Source: Alloascoidea africana (lineage: Eukaryota > Ascomycota > Alloascoideomycetes > Alloascoideales > Alloascoideaceae). From it: a stretch of DNA of 64,000 nt. The stretch lies in assembly GCA_030581615.1 (NCBI GenBank), contig JAKTTT010000013.1, forward strand, positions 186,001-250,000. Reading direction: 5' to 3'. Below are positions 55,556 to 64,000 of the stretch, piece by piece. How positions within the stretch are numbered: position 1 is the first letter of the stretch; each line of letters opens with the position of its first letter. The translations under genes were made by a program, and so were the position numbers. Below the pieces are notes generated by a model. It made no database searches. It was given only the letters and a program-made list of their open reading frames with translations, and was not told the origin of the DNA.

Positions 55556-57751
55556 ATGAGAGGTGGGATAGTCCATTCCCGAATAGCATCCAATCTATCA
55601 CATCTGGATCAAATTGCCAATCGAATACTTCATGATCTTTCCAAAATCACAAATGCAATTGGGTTACACGATCAAAAAGTCCCGTCATTCGGAAATGAAG
55701 ATGCGGCAGGAATACAACAGAATCATGAACTTGAGGTTGAGATTGAGAAAAGCACAGAGCTTTTAGGGAGAATATCCAAAATGAGAGCAATTCACTCTTC
55801 TTTAGCATCCATCTTTAACAATACCCATCCCAATCCATCTCTGGAACAAATTCAGAAAAATCTAGACCTGGTCTCAGCTTTAGATGTTCGGGATCTAACA
55901 GACTTTATCCAACTCCCGACCTCTCCTATTTCAACCTCACCATCCAACAGAGATGGAAAATCCTCAACAGAGAACTTGCTCAAGTGTTTGGTTGAAATGG
56001 AGACAGTGGTGCTTGCCTATGCTGCACTGGCCATATATAAGCAAATTGTCGAAGAATTGTTGGATGACACTGTGCCGCTTGGCGAAGACCTTTTCTACTG
56101 GCGGGATCTTGAAACTTCTTGGTATGGATTTCCCTTGTACTATTTACAATTGCTTCCACAAAAAGTTGTCAGTTTCCTAAAGGACATTTATGTAAAGGGG
56201 AAGGAGGCATTTTACAGTCCTGGAGCTGAATCCGAAACTTTTGTTGAATCGCAGAATGGGGACTGGTACTCTTTTACATCCTTCAAACACCAAACAGTAC
56301 AATTCTTGTCCCGATGGTTACAACTGATCAAACCTCTTATTCCCAAGCTCAGTTCTTCCCCGATAGTCTATACAACTGGCGTCAAAGGCGTAAGAATAAA
56401 GCTCTCCCCGGACTATTTTCTGACTCCATTGCAACTGTTGAAGAACCAGGTTGTAGGCCACAAGGCCGAATTGGAAAAGGCGAGAAACGCAAAGGCAACG
56501 TTGTTGGGGTTATTGGTAGGTGAAGTATTCAACACTCCTATCAACGTTGATAATTCTCTATCTCTATCGTCCCCTTCGTCAATTCTTTCATATGAAAGTG
56601 ACGCAGAAGATTGGCACTACAACATTAGACATGACATTTCTTTTATTCACAAAATCATGAAGACAGAAAACTTTGAAATTGTGGGGTCTGAGCGAATAAC
56701 GACCGAAACTTTGGATAATGACCAAATCATCCAAATACTTGGTGAACTTTCACGAATCCTTGTTCCAGAACAGGCAAAACAGAGAAAGCAGGTACAAAGA
56801 AAGCATGGTCGACCTTCTTTCCTAACCCGGTATTGGCCATTTCTTATTGTTACTGGGATATCGACATTTGTAGCTGTGCGGAAGGGAATAACAAACTATC
56901 AAGAGATTATTCAATGGGTTAAAAGGAACGTTGTAGAGACTGGGACTGGCTTTTGGGAAAATTGGATTTTGGAACCAGTGCGGAAAATTTTGGCAACGAT
57001 ACGACATGATGAGAAATCTCGCATTGCATTGATTTCAAAAAGGTCATTAGAAGCAGATTTGAAGAGCCTTGAACGGATGGTGATTGACTTTGTCTCAGAG
57101 TCTGGCTCAATTTCTGCAAACGGTGATGGTTCTCTTGGTAACGAGACGGATCTTTTACAGATCCAAAGGGGGGTTCAAGAAGGTGATTTAACGCCACTTA
57201 TGAAACCGTATGAATCACAATTGAAAAAACCGTTGTCTAGTTTACTGAAAGGCACTCTTGTGCGATCTCTTCTGATCCAACTTCAGAAAACAAAAGTGGA
57301 CGTTGATGTTGCGATTAGTGGTATAGACCAATTGCTCAAATCTCAAGAGCTGGTTTTTGGCACTATTGCCATTCTGCCAAGCGCATTGTTATCACTTTCA
57401 CTGGGTAAACAAGCATACAGCTTTCTCGTAACGGGAAGGTACAACCGTGGTTTTGGAAGACAAAAAGAACATTTACGGATAACTCTGGGAAGAATTGAAC
57501 GGATTCTAAACAAGGTTTCATCTCCTCTTGATGGTGATCGAAGGGGCAGCGAGCTCAGTTTTCGAAATGAGGGTTTGTTGTTATGCGAGGTGAATCTTCT
57601 AAGAGAAACAAGTACAGGAATTATTTCTAGAAATCTTTGGGACGAATGGTTGTTGGATTTGGAAGACTTGGAGGATCAGAGTCTCGGTATTACCAAGCGG
57701 ATGAATGTGGTATACAAGATCTGGAACGTTTATGGTGGCGAGCTCCATTAA
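55556..57751 (+). CDS. NCA2: Nca2, mitochondrial control of ATP synthase subunit expression
   Basis: The first ATG (55556) gives 731 residues, longer than S. cerevisiae Nca2 (616). Nca2 acts with Nca3 on the ATP6/ATP8 messenger in mitochondria and sits at the outer membrane (family knowledge). Visible parts: a mostly helical N-terminal half; the conserved SPDYFLTPLQLLKNQ and AKATLLGLLVGEVF; a first hydrophobic span (RYWPFLIVTGISTFVAV, about 425-441); then ENWILEPVRKIL, then LKSLERMVIDF, DLTPLMKPYE and a second span (FGTIAILPSALLSLSL). The C-terminus (LLRETSTG, then WLLDLEDLEDQSLGI, then IWNVYGGEL) also matches the family. No intron. It is convergent with the next gene, and only 230 bases lie between them. 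Confidence 0.93.
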   Translation: MRGGIVHSRIASNLSHLDQIANRILHDLSKITNAIGLHDQKVPSFGNEDAAGIQQNHELEVEIEKSTELLGRISKMRAIHSSLASIFNNTHPNPSLEQIQKNLDLVSALDVRDLTDFIQLPTSPISTSPSNRDGKSSTENLLKCLVEMETVVLAYAALAIYKQIVEELLDDTVPLGEDLFYWRDLETSWYGFPLYYLQLLPQKVVSFLKDIYVKGKEAFYSPGAESETFVESQNGDWYSFTSFKHQTVQFLSRWLQLIKPLIPKLSSSPIVYTTGVKGVRIKLSPDYFLTPLQLLKNQVVGHKAELEKARNAKATLLGLLVGEVFNTPINVDNSLSLSSPSSILSYESDAEDWHYNIRHDISFIHKIMKTENFEIVGSERITTETLDNDQIIQILGELSRILVPEQAKQRKQVQRKHGRPSFLTRYWPFLIVTGISTFVAVRKGITNYQEIIQWVKRNVVETGTGFWENWILEPVRKILATIRHDEKSRIALISKRSLEADLKSLERMVIDFVSESGSISANGDGSLGNETDLLQIQRGVQEGDLTPLMKPYESQLKKPLSSLLKGTLVRSLLIQLQKTKVDVDVAISGIDQLLKSQELVFGTIAILPSALLSLSLGKQAYSFLVTGRYNRGFGRQKEHLRITLGRIERILNKVSSPLDGDRRGSELSFRNEGLLLCEVNLLRETSTGIISRNLWDEWLLDLEDLEDQSLGITKRMNVVYKIWNVYGGELH

Positions 57752-57903
57752 TGTAAAGTCTCAGATTATCAATTGTAAACAGATGGGGGTGGAAAGAACC
57801 ACAACTGACATATGATGACATTAAGCCAAATTGAATTGAAATCTAGCTTTACAAAAATCCTACAAACAAATGATCTCAACGATCTTGGTTCAATTATTAC
57901 AGC

Positions 57904-57937
57904 AAGTCCAGTCCAGTCCAGTCTAGTCCAGTCTAGT
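57904..57937. repeat. CAGTC/TAGTC pentanucleotide repeat
   Basis: Six to seven short direct copies of a CAGTC-like unit between two convergent genes. Confidence 0.75.
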
Positions 57938-57981
57938 TACACTTTATTTCTCATTACAGCTACTTATCACTATTAATATTA

Positions 57982-60519
57982 TTATGTATGCGGTCCCGAA
58001 ACAAGACCAGCACTAGAAATGCCAATACCTCTTGTTCCTGCAAGATCCTGTCCATCTGACTTGGTTACGCTATTGTTAGTATTCCAAGAATATCCAAACT
58101 GGGAAGGGAAAGTGGAAGTAGACGTTGAAGTTGAGGATGAGGATTTAAACCCTCTTGCACCGATATTTGGATTGCTTGCCTGTTGTTGTAAAGACTTGTT
58201 CATATTCAAAGAGGCGTATCCTCCAGAATAATCTCCATATTCATTGTACTGATATCCATAAGCGTAACCTGCTCCACTTATATTTCCTAAACCTCTTCCT
58301 GTATTAGTGGCAACGCTTGTTCCTGGATTTGTGTATCCATAATTTCTAAAACCTGCTGTGTTTGTTCCAGCATTATTGTCAATGGTAAAGCTTCCATATT
58401 GCCTTGGATTTGAACCTAACACGGGTCCTGTTCCAATGTAGGATCCCTTGTAATCAAAACCGGTTCCAGATCCTCCAAAATCTTCAGCTGTTTCGGTCAT
58501 CGACATCCAGGAAGAACCAAACGAGGGTGAACTTGGTGTCTTATCCCGTGATCCTGTGGGTGTTGAAGTTGAAGTTGGGGTAGACACATAAGGCGAAGAA
58601 GTGGAGGTTGAGAAGGTACTGGCTAAATCGCCATTTCTCTTATTAACCCCTAGATCAGTAGATAAAGAGGAGAAAATTGCACTTGATGATCTATTCATTC
58701 TTTTCCCATTTGTGGTATCGTTAAAGCACATATTTCTAGAAGACGCATCCATCATCGCGGAAGCATTTCTTCCATTGTTTTTGAAATATTGAGAACGCGT
58801 GGTGGTATCTACCGATTTTGCATGTGAGTGTGATTCTTGTGTATTTAAAAATGTGGATGTTCCATTCCCGCCAGCTGTGTTTGTATTTGTATTTGTATTT
58901 GTGCGAAGGTGAACGTTCTCAATCTGAGCCGATCTTCCAGAGGGATCACCATTTTTCAGACTTGGTTTATCGTATTCCAAAAACCCTGCATTATCATAAC
59001 CAAGTACAGAACTCAAGTTCAAACGTGACTTGTTGCTATTGTTATTGTTATTGTTAATTGGATTGGCATTTGGATTTGGATTTGGATTTGAAGTTCTCGT
59101 CGTGTTCAGGGCGGCGGGAGAACAAATCCCCAAACCCAATGTTCCTTGCTTTGTGGTTTGAGATTGAGATGATTTACAAGCGTTTGATGATGAGCCTAAG
59201 TTCACGGATGAACCAGAAAATAGACCTGCATGATACTGTAAAGTCGGTCCTCCCAAATCATAAAGCGAACATATTGAAGAAGAAGAAGATGGAACAAAAG
59301 TATTGGAATTTTGTCCTAACCACAAGAGCTTTTGTCTTTGATGTTGCTGTTCCATCATCAACTTTGCCCTTTGCTTAGCGCGCTCTTTTTCCTGTTTCAT
59401 TTTAAACTTTTGGAAACCGTGTAAGGAATTCCCATCTATAATACTTTCATCCTCGGTTTTCGGTTTTTTCAACCTCTCTTTGCGGAATTCATACCCGAAT
59501 TCAATAGATTGCACCAATGTAGAAGAAATAGGAGGTGGGGTCATTTTCTGAAGCCATTTGGAATCAGGACTCACCAGTTCCAGATATTTTTTCTTGAAAT
59601 GGGTTTGTCTTGTTAAGCTCTCAGTCTCCTTTTTCAAATCTTTTAGCAAGTTCATTTCTGATTTTGTATCTTCTTGGCACAATTTCATAATCATTGAGAT
59701 TTGGGTTTGGGTTTGGGTATCTGAACCACCAGAACCAGAGCCTTTCGTATCTGTATTCTTCAACCATTCCAAATAGGTATCACGAACAACATCAGTCCGT
59801 AAAACACGATCTTTGGTAATCTGAGCAGTTAAAACAAATATTTTTAAAACTGATGGATTGAGCCCATTCAAACCTCCACATTTTTCAACGTCTCTTGAAG
59901 CCAATGCAATACGTGCGTCTTTCTCCACCCCATTTAACATTTCACGCTTTAGATGTTTTTTGGAAACTTCATTGAGTTGCAATGGTGGAATTGGAGTCAC
60001 AGTAGCTTGTTCGCGTTTTTGTTGGTGCTGCTGCTGCTGCTGCTGCTGCTGTGTGTTGGTGGAAGATGGAACCACGACATAGGCATGTTGTGGAACGTTA
60101 TTTCCCTTTGCACGATTCCCAGCACCAGAACCGGTAGAAGAACTTGATAAATTGTGGGATCCGGATTGGGAATCTTGGGCGTTACGACGATCAGAAGAGT
60201 CTGTTAGATTTGATTGGGAAGCTTGATGACTTGATTGTGAAGAGAGACTAGAGTTTGAAGTAGAGGAACTTTTACGATGACTATTTCTTCTGCGTCCTCC
60301 ACCAGAAGAACCGAGTCCCGAGCCTGAACTTGAGTTTGAGTTCGAGTTTGAGCTGAGACCAGAGCAGGAATTAGCATTGGAATTAGAATTGGAACTTGAT
60401 GGTTGGGAATACTTTCTGTGAGACCTTCTGCCATCATTACTTGAGCCTGTCGCGGCAGAAGAAGAGGAGCCAGAGGATCTCGATGAGCTTGGACTTGTGC
60501 GTTGTCTAAACTGTTTCAT
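57982..60519 (-). CDS. Large Ser/Asn-rich protein with a helical core, function unknown
   Basis: 845 residues, no intron seen. I do not recognise it. Residues 1-170 are Ser/Asn/Gly-rich with an 8-Gln run. A more ordered part (about 180-420) contains LQLNEVSKKHLKREMLNGVE, VLKIFVLTAQITKDR, VRDTYLEWLKN and MKLCQEDTKSEMNLLKDL, followed by a basic helix, KERAKQRAKLMMEQQHQRQK (about 395-415), that could be a coiled coil. The rest is Asn/Ser/Thr/Gly/Tyr-rich, like prion-type assemblies. Such layout is common in yeast RNA-binding, actin-patch and transcription proteins, but no domain of those is visible. The tandem arrangement with ClpP upstream (141 bases) probably has no functional meaning. Confidence 0.8.
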   Translation of the reverse strand: MKQFRQRTSPSSSRSSGSSSSAATGSSNDGRRSHRKYSQPSSSNSNSNANSCSGLSSNSNSNSSSGSGLGSSGGGRRRNSHRKSSSTSNSSLSSQSSHQASQSNLTDSSDRRNAQDSQSGSHNLSSSSTGSGAGNRAKGNNVPQHAYVVVPSSTNTQQQQQQQQHQQKREQATVTPIPPLQLNEVSKKHLKREMLNGVEKDARIALASRDVEKCGGLNGLNPSVLKIFVLTAQITKDRVLRTDVVRDTYLEWLKNTDTKGSGSGGSDTQTQTQISMIMKLCQEDTKSEMNLLKDLKKETESLTRQTHFKKKYLELVSPDSKWLQKMTPPPISSTLVQSIEFGYEFRKERLKKPKTEDESIIDGNSLHGFQKFKMKQEKERAKQRAKLMMEQQHQRQKLLWLGQNSNTFVPSSSSSICSLYDLGGPTLQYHAGLFSGSSVNLGSSSNACKSSQSQTTKQGTLGLGICSPAALNTTRTSNPNPNPNANPINNNNNNSNKSRLNLSSVLGYDNAGFLEYDKPSLKNGDPSGRSAQIENVHLRTNTNTNTNTAGGNGTSTFLNTQESHSHAKSVDTTTRSQYFKNNGRNASAMMDASSRNMCFNDTTNGKRMNRSSSAIFSSLSTDLGVNKRNGDLASTFSTSTSSPYVSTPTSTSTPTGSRDKTPSSPSFGSSWMSMTETAEDFGGSGTGFDYKGSYIGTGPVLGSNPRQYGSFTIDNNAGTNTAGFRNYGYTNPGTSVATNTGRGLGNISGAGYAYGYQYNEYGDYSGGYASLNMNKSLQQQASNPNIGARGFKSSSSTSTSTSTFPSQFGYSWNTNNSVTKSDGQDLAGTRGIGISSAGLVSGPHT
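60028..60051 (-). repeat. Pure CAG tract coding 8 Gln
   Basis: Eight uninterrupted CAG codons in the unknown Ser/Asn-rich gene, a likely length-variable site. Confidence 0.9.
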
Positions 60520-60660
60520 AAGATTCTAATGCTAGAGCTGAAACTTGAAAGTACTATGAACCAACAAAAAAAAAAAGATGATGGAAAAGACAAAGATGGA
60601 AAGTGGGAGATGGAGGACGGGGAGAGGAGAAGGTGTGCTTTTTATACGGCGTATGGACAG

Positions 60661-61419
60661 CTACGACTGCTGCAATCGCGGTTCCCTACTTTCCAGAATA
60701 CGGTCCACGATTCCGTATTCCAGAGCCTCCTCCGCGCTCAGAAAGGTGTCCCGTTCCAGCAGCCGTTGGATTTCGTCCAGGGCAATCCCGTCCCTCATAT
60801 GCTTCTGATACAGCAGGTTGATGCGCCGTCTTGTGTTCAGAATATGCTGGGCGTGGATCTCAACGTCGCTGGCCTGGCCTGAAAAGCCTCCACTGGGCTG
60901 GTGGATCATCACGGTGCTGTTTGGCAGGGCCAGCCTCTCGCCCTTGGTGCCTCCTGTCAGCAGCAACGAGCCCATGGAGCAAGCCTGGCCCAGGCAGACG
61001 GTTGCGATTGGCGGCTTTACGTACTGCATTGTATCGTAGATGGCGAGACCCGAGGTGACGTTCCCACCTGGAGAGTTGATATACAAATAGATTGGTCCTG
61101 TTTGGCTCTGGGACTCCAAGTAGAGCAGTTGTGCGGTGACAAGGGTGGCCACGGAGTCATCTATCGGGCCCGCGAGATAGATGATTCGTTCTTTCAACAG
61201 ACGACTGAATATATCGTAAGCCCCGCCTCCTCTGTTGGAGTTATCGATGACAAAGGGGATGTTCAGTTGGGAAGGTGGATAGGAGTGGAAGTTGTTTACT
61301 CTGATCTGGGACCAGGACCTCGTTTTGAGTTTCAAAGCTGGAGGTGTGAGGTTACGCAGACTGGACAAGGCCAGTTTGGAGATTGTAGCTGAAGTTGAAG
61401 TTGTAAGCGGGCCAGGCAT
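60661..61419 (-). CDS. CLPP: Mitochondrial ClpP protease subunit
   Basis: 252 residues: a basic, Ser/Thr-rich presequence of about 45-50 residues lacking acidic residues, then the ClpP serine protease. Start of the fold: IPFVIDNSNRGGGAYDIFSR. The catalytic triad is S148 (GQACSMGS), H173 (TVMIHQPSGG) and D224 (ERDTFLSAEE). The substrate groove INSPGGNVTSGLAIYDT is complete, so the enzyme should be active as a 14-mer with a ClpX partner in the matrix. S. cerevisiae and S. pombe have no ClpP (S. cerevisiae keeps the ClpX-like Mcx1), whereas filamentous fungi such as Podospora do. Its retention in this yeast points to an early-branching lineage. Short gaps (171 and 141 bases) separate it from same-strand neighbours. 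Confidence 0.95.
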   Translation of the reverse strand: MPGPLTTSTSATISKLALSSLRNLTPPALKLKTRSWSQIRVNNFHSYPPSQLNIPFVIDNSNRGGGAYDIFSRLLKERIIYLAGPIDDSVATLVTAQLLYLESQSQTGPIYLYINSPGGNVTSGLAIYDTMQYVKPPIATVCLGQACSMGSLLLTGGTKGERLALPNSTVMIHQPSGGFSGQASDVEIHAQHILNTRRRINLLYQKHMRDGIALDEIQRLLERDTFLSAEEALEYGIVDRILESREPRLQQS

Positions 61420-61590
61420 TGGGGTAGCAGCAAAATAAAATGGGGTCTATTCTATAGATTGTTGGTGGGATTGGAGTGGTTACTGGGCTAGAGAGTGTGA
61501 GAGTATACAGGGCTACAACCATCCAGCAGAACAAACCAAAGCCTATCAAAAACAGAATCAAATCAAATCAGAACTCAGAAATGCAGGTCG

Positions 61591-63316
61591 TCACGTAGAT
61601 GTTGATGCTGAAGTTGATGTTCCGTTTTCATTACTGTTCTGATTCTGATTCTGATTCTGATCTTGTTTTTGTTTCTCCTTCTCCTTCTCCTTTTCCTTCT
61701 TTTCATATTTCTTTGCCGAAGCTTCGGCAACCAGTTCCTCGAATATCCTCGCCTCTTCATCCTCACTTTCACTTCGTTCCACCTCTTTGAAAACTTTCCC
61801 AATCATAATTAGTCCCCGAGCCCGCTCAAGCCGCTTTTCCAAACTCACGGTTTCGTCATACAGTACGGCATCACACACGTCTCTAAGCACGCCCTGAATT
61901 TCGAATCGCGAGCCGTGCCATGCTGCCATCAAGACTTTACCCACGACGAGTCGTTCCAATTGGGCTTTTTCCTCATCTGTCATTTCCTCATCTTGGTTTT
62001 CCTGATGTTTCATCATTTCTTGGATTGTGGATTGTGCATCCATAGCACTACTGATGGTGTTGAAAGTATCAACTATGATGTTACCCTTTTCTTTTAAACT
62101 ACTCCAAAACCCCGATATTCCGAGAAATTGTTGCTTTTTAATCAGAGTTGTAGCCTTTGCAGTATAGATTTGTCCAATGGTGTGTAAAATTTCCAGACCA
62201 AAGGACTCCATTTTCAGATTTTCAGCCTCGTATCGAATTTTACTGATGAAAGAATCCGTTACATCCTGTTTTTTATCAGTTTCGGTCCAAAGAGACAGTT
62301 TTTCAACGAGTTTTGCAGATAGAGTTACTATTCGTTCCTCTCTTGCCAAACGACGTTCTTCTTCGTATTTTGCGAGTTCGGCTTCTTGTTCTGGGGTAAG
62401 ACCGTCTTTGTTTCGTTTGATTTCTTCCTCTTTGGTTTCCTCGTCAGCCACATGGCCGATCAGTTTTGTTTTGCCATCGACGGGAGATGTTTCAGAGGTT
62501 GTTGTATTGTTTTCGCTGGTGCTTTTGCTCTTGCTTTTGCTCTTGCTTTTGCTCTTGCTTTTGCTTGTTGTTGTTGTCGATGACTCTGGGTCTGTTGATT
62601 TTTCAGGTTTCGTTGTATCTTTACCGATGTCGCCCGAATCTGCAGCAGCAGCAGCAGCAGCAGCAGCATCTTCTTCATTATTGAAGCCTGTAATTTCCGA
62701 GGTCCGTGTCAAATCCTTCAAAAGGCTCAGCTCGCCGATTCTGAAAACATGGTGTTAGTATGTACCTATTGAGGCTTAGCTTAGAAATATAAAACGGCAT
62801 ACAAATCTGCAAAAGCTGAGCCGCCAAATATCATGGAGAAGAATTCAGTTGGGTCCTCTAGCGATAAAAAGTTAGTTATACACTTTTAATGGACAAGTGA
62901 AAAGACAAAAAAAACTAGACGTACCAAAACCTGCACTTGGAACAGCTTGTTCTTTGCCATACAAATCATAACGTTTTCGCAATTCTGGATCCTGGAGGAC
63001 TATGGATGGGATCGAACAGAGTTAGTACTGGTAGTGAGTTGAATCAACCCAGGAGAATGCAAACCTTGGTAAGCCTCGCCAATCTACGCATTGTTCATGT
63101 TAGTGATGATGATGATGATAATAAAAAGGATTTCTACCCCTCGAATGGATCAAATCTAGAACTTACGGCCTGAAACCTTTCGCTTGCACCAGGGTCATCA
63201 GGGTTTTTATCAGGGTGATGGACTATGGCCAATCTCCTATAGGCCTTTTTAATTTCGAGGCCTGTGGAGGTTGGAGAGACCCCGAGAATGTCGTAGTATG
63301 TGGTATCAACAACCAT
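61591..63316 (-). CDS. J-protein with DnaJ-X domain (Caj1/Djp1 type), five exons
   Basis: Exons 63167-63316, 63065-63083, 62925-62999, 62803-62857 and 61591-62740 give 482 residues. The J-domain begins MVVDTTYYDILGVSP and has the HPD tripeptide (HHPDKNPDD). Exon joins rebuild FQA-IGEAYQ-VLQDPELRKRYD and GFEDPTEFFSMIFGG-SAFADLIGELSLLKDL, the typical Caj1/Djp1 sequence. The C-terminal DnaJ-X domain has AREERIVTLSAKLVEKLSLW, EAENLKMESFGLEILHTIG and GKVLMAAWHGSRFEIQGVLR. Between them lies an Ala run and a Ser-Lys repeat. Introns are 83, 65, 67 and 62 nt; the second has an unusual GTTTGC donor. Exon 2 is only 19 nt. The protein is a cytosolic Hsp70 co-chaperone; Djp1 assists peroxisomal and mitochondrial import. 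I cannot choose between Caj1 and Djp1. Confidence 0.93.
62642..62668 (-). repeat. GCT/GCA trinucleotide tract coding about nine Ala
   Basis: A pure trinucleotide run read in the alanine frame in the J-protein gene. Confidence 0.85.
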
Positions 63317-63674
63317 CTTGGTGGTGTATTGGTTGTATAGGATTGTGCTGTGGAGGCCAAGCTGAGGCTGGGCTTGCGAGAGTAGATATTAGTGCGGTAG
63401 GATGGTTGCAGCTGCGGTTTCCACTCGGTCTATCGCACGGGACGGGGCAAAGGCGTGTGGCGTGGGTCTGCTGGTGCGATGGCGGTAGAGCTGGCTCGAT
63501 GGTGACCTTTTCCCTTTTCCCATTTTTTGCGCTGGCTGGTGCTGGCGTCCCGCAGAGGCAGCTGGGGGAGATACACCCACACGCCCGTGCCAATCGCAAG
63601 CAGAGGCAGCGATTACTTTGATGCTACTCTTACTGTTACTACCTGGGTAGTCTCAGAACCGTGGCCAGCGGGCT

Positions 63675-63683
63675 CCGGGTAAC
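63675..63683 (+). promoter_or_regulatory. Reb1-type site CCGGGTAAC, first of pair
   Basis: Identical nine bases to those in the PHO23 promoter, about 360 bases upstream of the J-protein start. Confidence 0.65.
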
Positions 63684-63695
63684 ATTCTGCGCTCT

Positions 63696-63704
63696 CCGGG
63701 TAAC
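63696..63704 (+). promoter_or_regulatory. Reb1-type site CCGGGTAAC, second of pair
   Basis: Second exact copy 21 bases on (two helical turns), same orientation. Confidence 0.65.
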
Positions 63705-63787
63705 CGCCCCTCTCTCCGGAAAAACCGCCGCCGCTGCACGCTGCACGCTGCACTCTGCAGGCTGCATGCACTCTGCGCCGCAGCTCT

Positions 63788-63803
63788 GGCGCTGATTGGC
63801 TGG
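63788..63803 (-). promoter_or_regulatory. CCAAT-box unit, copy 1
   Basis: The 16-base unit GGCGCTGATTGGCTGG contains CCAAT on the minus strand, a Hap2/3/5 complex site. Confidence 0.55.
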
Positions 63804-63868
63804 TTCCGCCTCACAGAGCCAAGCAACTGCCTGCATAGCCCAAGCGGGATCCCTGCAGCAGCCAGGCC

Positions 63869-63884
63869 GGCGCTGATTGGCTGG
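63869..63884 (-). promoter_or_regulatory. CCAAT-box unit, copy 2
   Basis: Exact second copy of the same 16 bases, 81 bases after the first. Confidence 0.55.
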
Positions 63885-64000
63885 GCCGCCCCAAACACCC
63901 TCCCTGCTCTTTTTCCCTGATTCCCTTTTTTCCCTTTTTCCCTTTTTCTGCTCTCTCTCCCAGCCTCTGCTCGTGTCGAGTTTGGACCGTCTCTAGTCTC

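Larger units (their letters stand above)
63317..64000. other. GC-rich promoter-like region at window end
   Basis: Promoter of the J-protein gene and probably of a gene beyond the window. It contains paired Reb1-type sites, two copies of a 16-base CCAAT-box unit and a GCTGCAC repeat. No coding region seen; the GC-rich frames on both strands are chance. Confidence 0.55.

Noticed and set aside
60901-61392. A 163-codon plus-strand frame
   Set aside because: Fully antisense to the ClpP catalytic domain and without any motif of its own.

Overview
This window is nuclear DNA of an ascomycete yeast (Saccharomycotina). The proteins are plainly yeast-like: Ras, Pho23, Leu5, Nce102, Nca2, Bni4, Psp1, Pex4, Fre-type reductases and a Can1-type permease. 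CTG codons fall at invariant leucines (for example the Leu-Leu-Asp before the DTAG box of Ras and the CaaX leucine), so this is not a CTG-Ser yeast. Introns are common: nine genes carry 14 introns between them. Most 5' sites are GTAAGT or GTATGT-like, and the branch sites resemble TACTAAC, GCTAAC or GACTGAC. A mitochondrial ClpP, absent from S. cerevisiae, is present. Together these suggest an early-diverging yeast lineage, but I cannot name the species.

Layout. 0-16 kb is gene-dense: the C-terminal half of an ABC-B exporter, a Dpp1-type lipid phosphatase, PSP1, a three-exon SUMO gene, a Gin4/Hsl1-like pseudokinase, PHO23, RAS and an Oca/Siw14-type phosphatase that has lost its catalytic Arg. 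A basic amino acid permease follows at 16-18 kb. 18-51 kb is gene-poor, with 2-4 kb intergenic stretches and only about a third coding. It holds a CFEM GPI protein, a 5-hydroxyisourate hydrolase, BNI4, an MFS transporter, LEU5 and two ferric-reductase paralogues. 51-64 kb is dense again: PEX4 and PHB1 (divergent), NCE102, NCA2, a large protein I do not recognise, mitochondrial ClpP and a five-exon J-protein.

How the genes relate. The clearest theme is iron and heme uptake: two FRE reductases and a CFEM surface protein. A shared 15-bp element, GATTRATCTGATAAA, containing the fungal iron-GATA core ATCTGATAA, occurs three times and only around the two FRE genes. A second theme is mitochondria (LEU5, PHB1, NCA2, CLPP). 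A third is signalling with degenerate enzymes (pseudokinase, Oca-type pseudophosphatase). Reb1-type sites (CCGGGTAAC) lie in the SUMO, PHO23 and J-protein promoters. I saw no tRNA, rRNA, CRISPR array, transposon or virus-derived element. The most unusual items are the pseudokinase, the FRE-linked element, the SUMO intron that controls whether the diglycine is made, and the 763-nt RAS intron after codon 3 carrying hexamer repeats.
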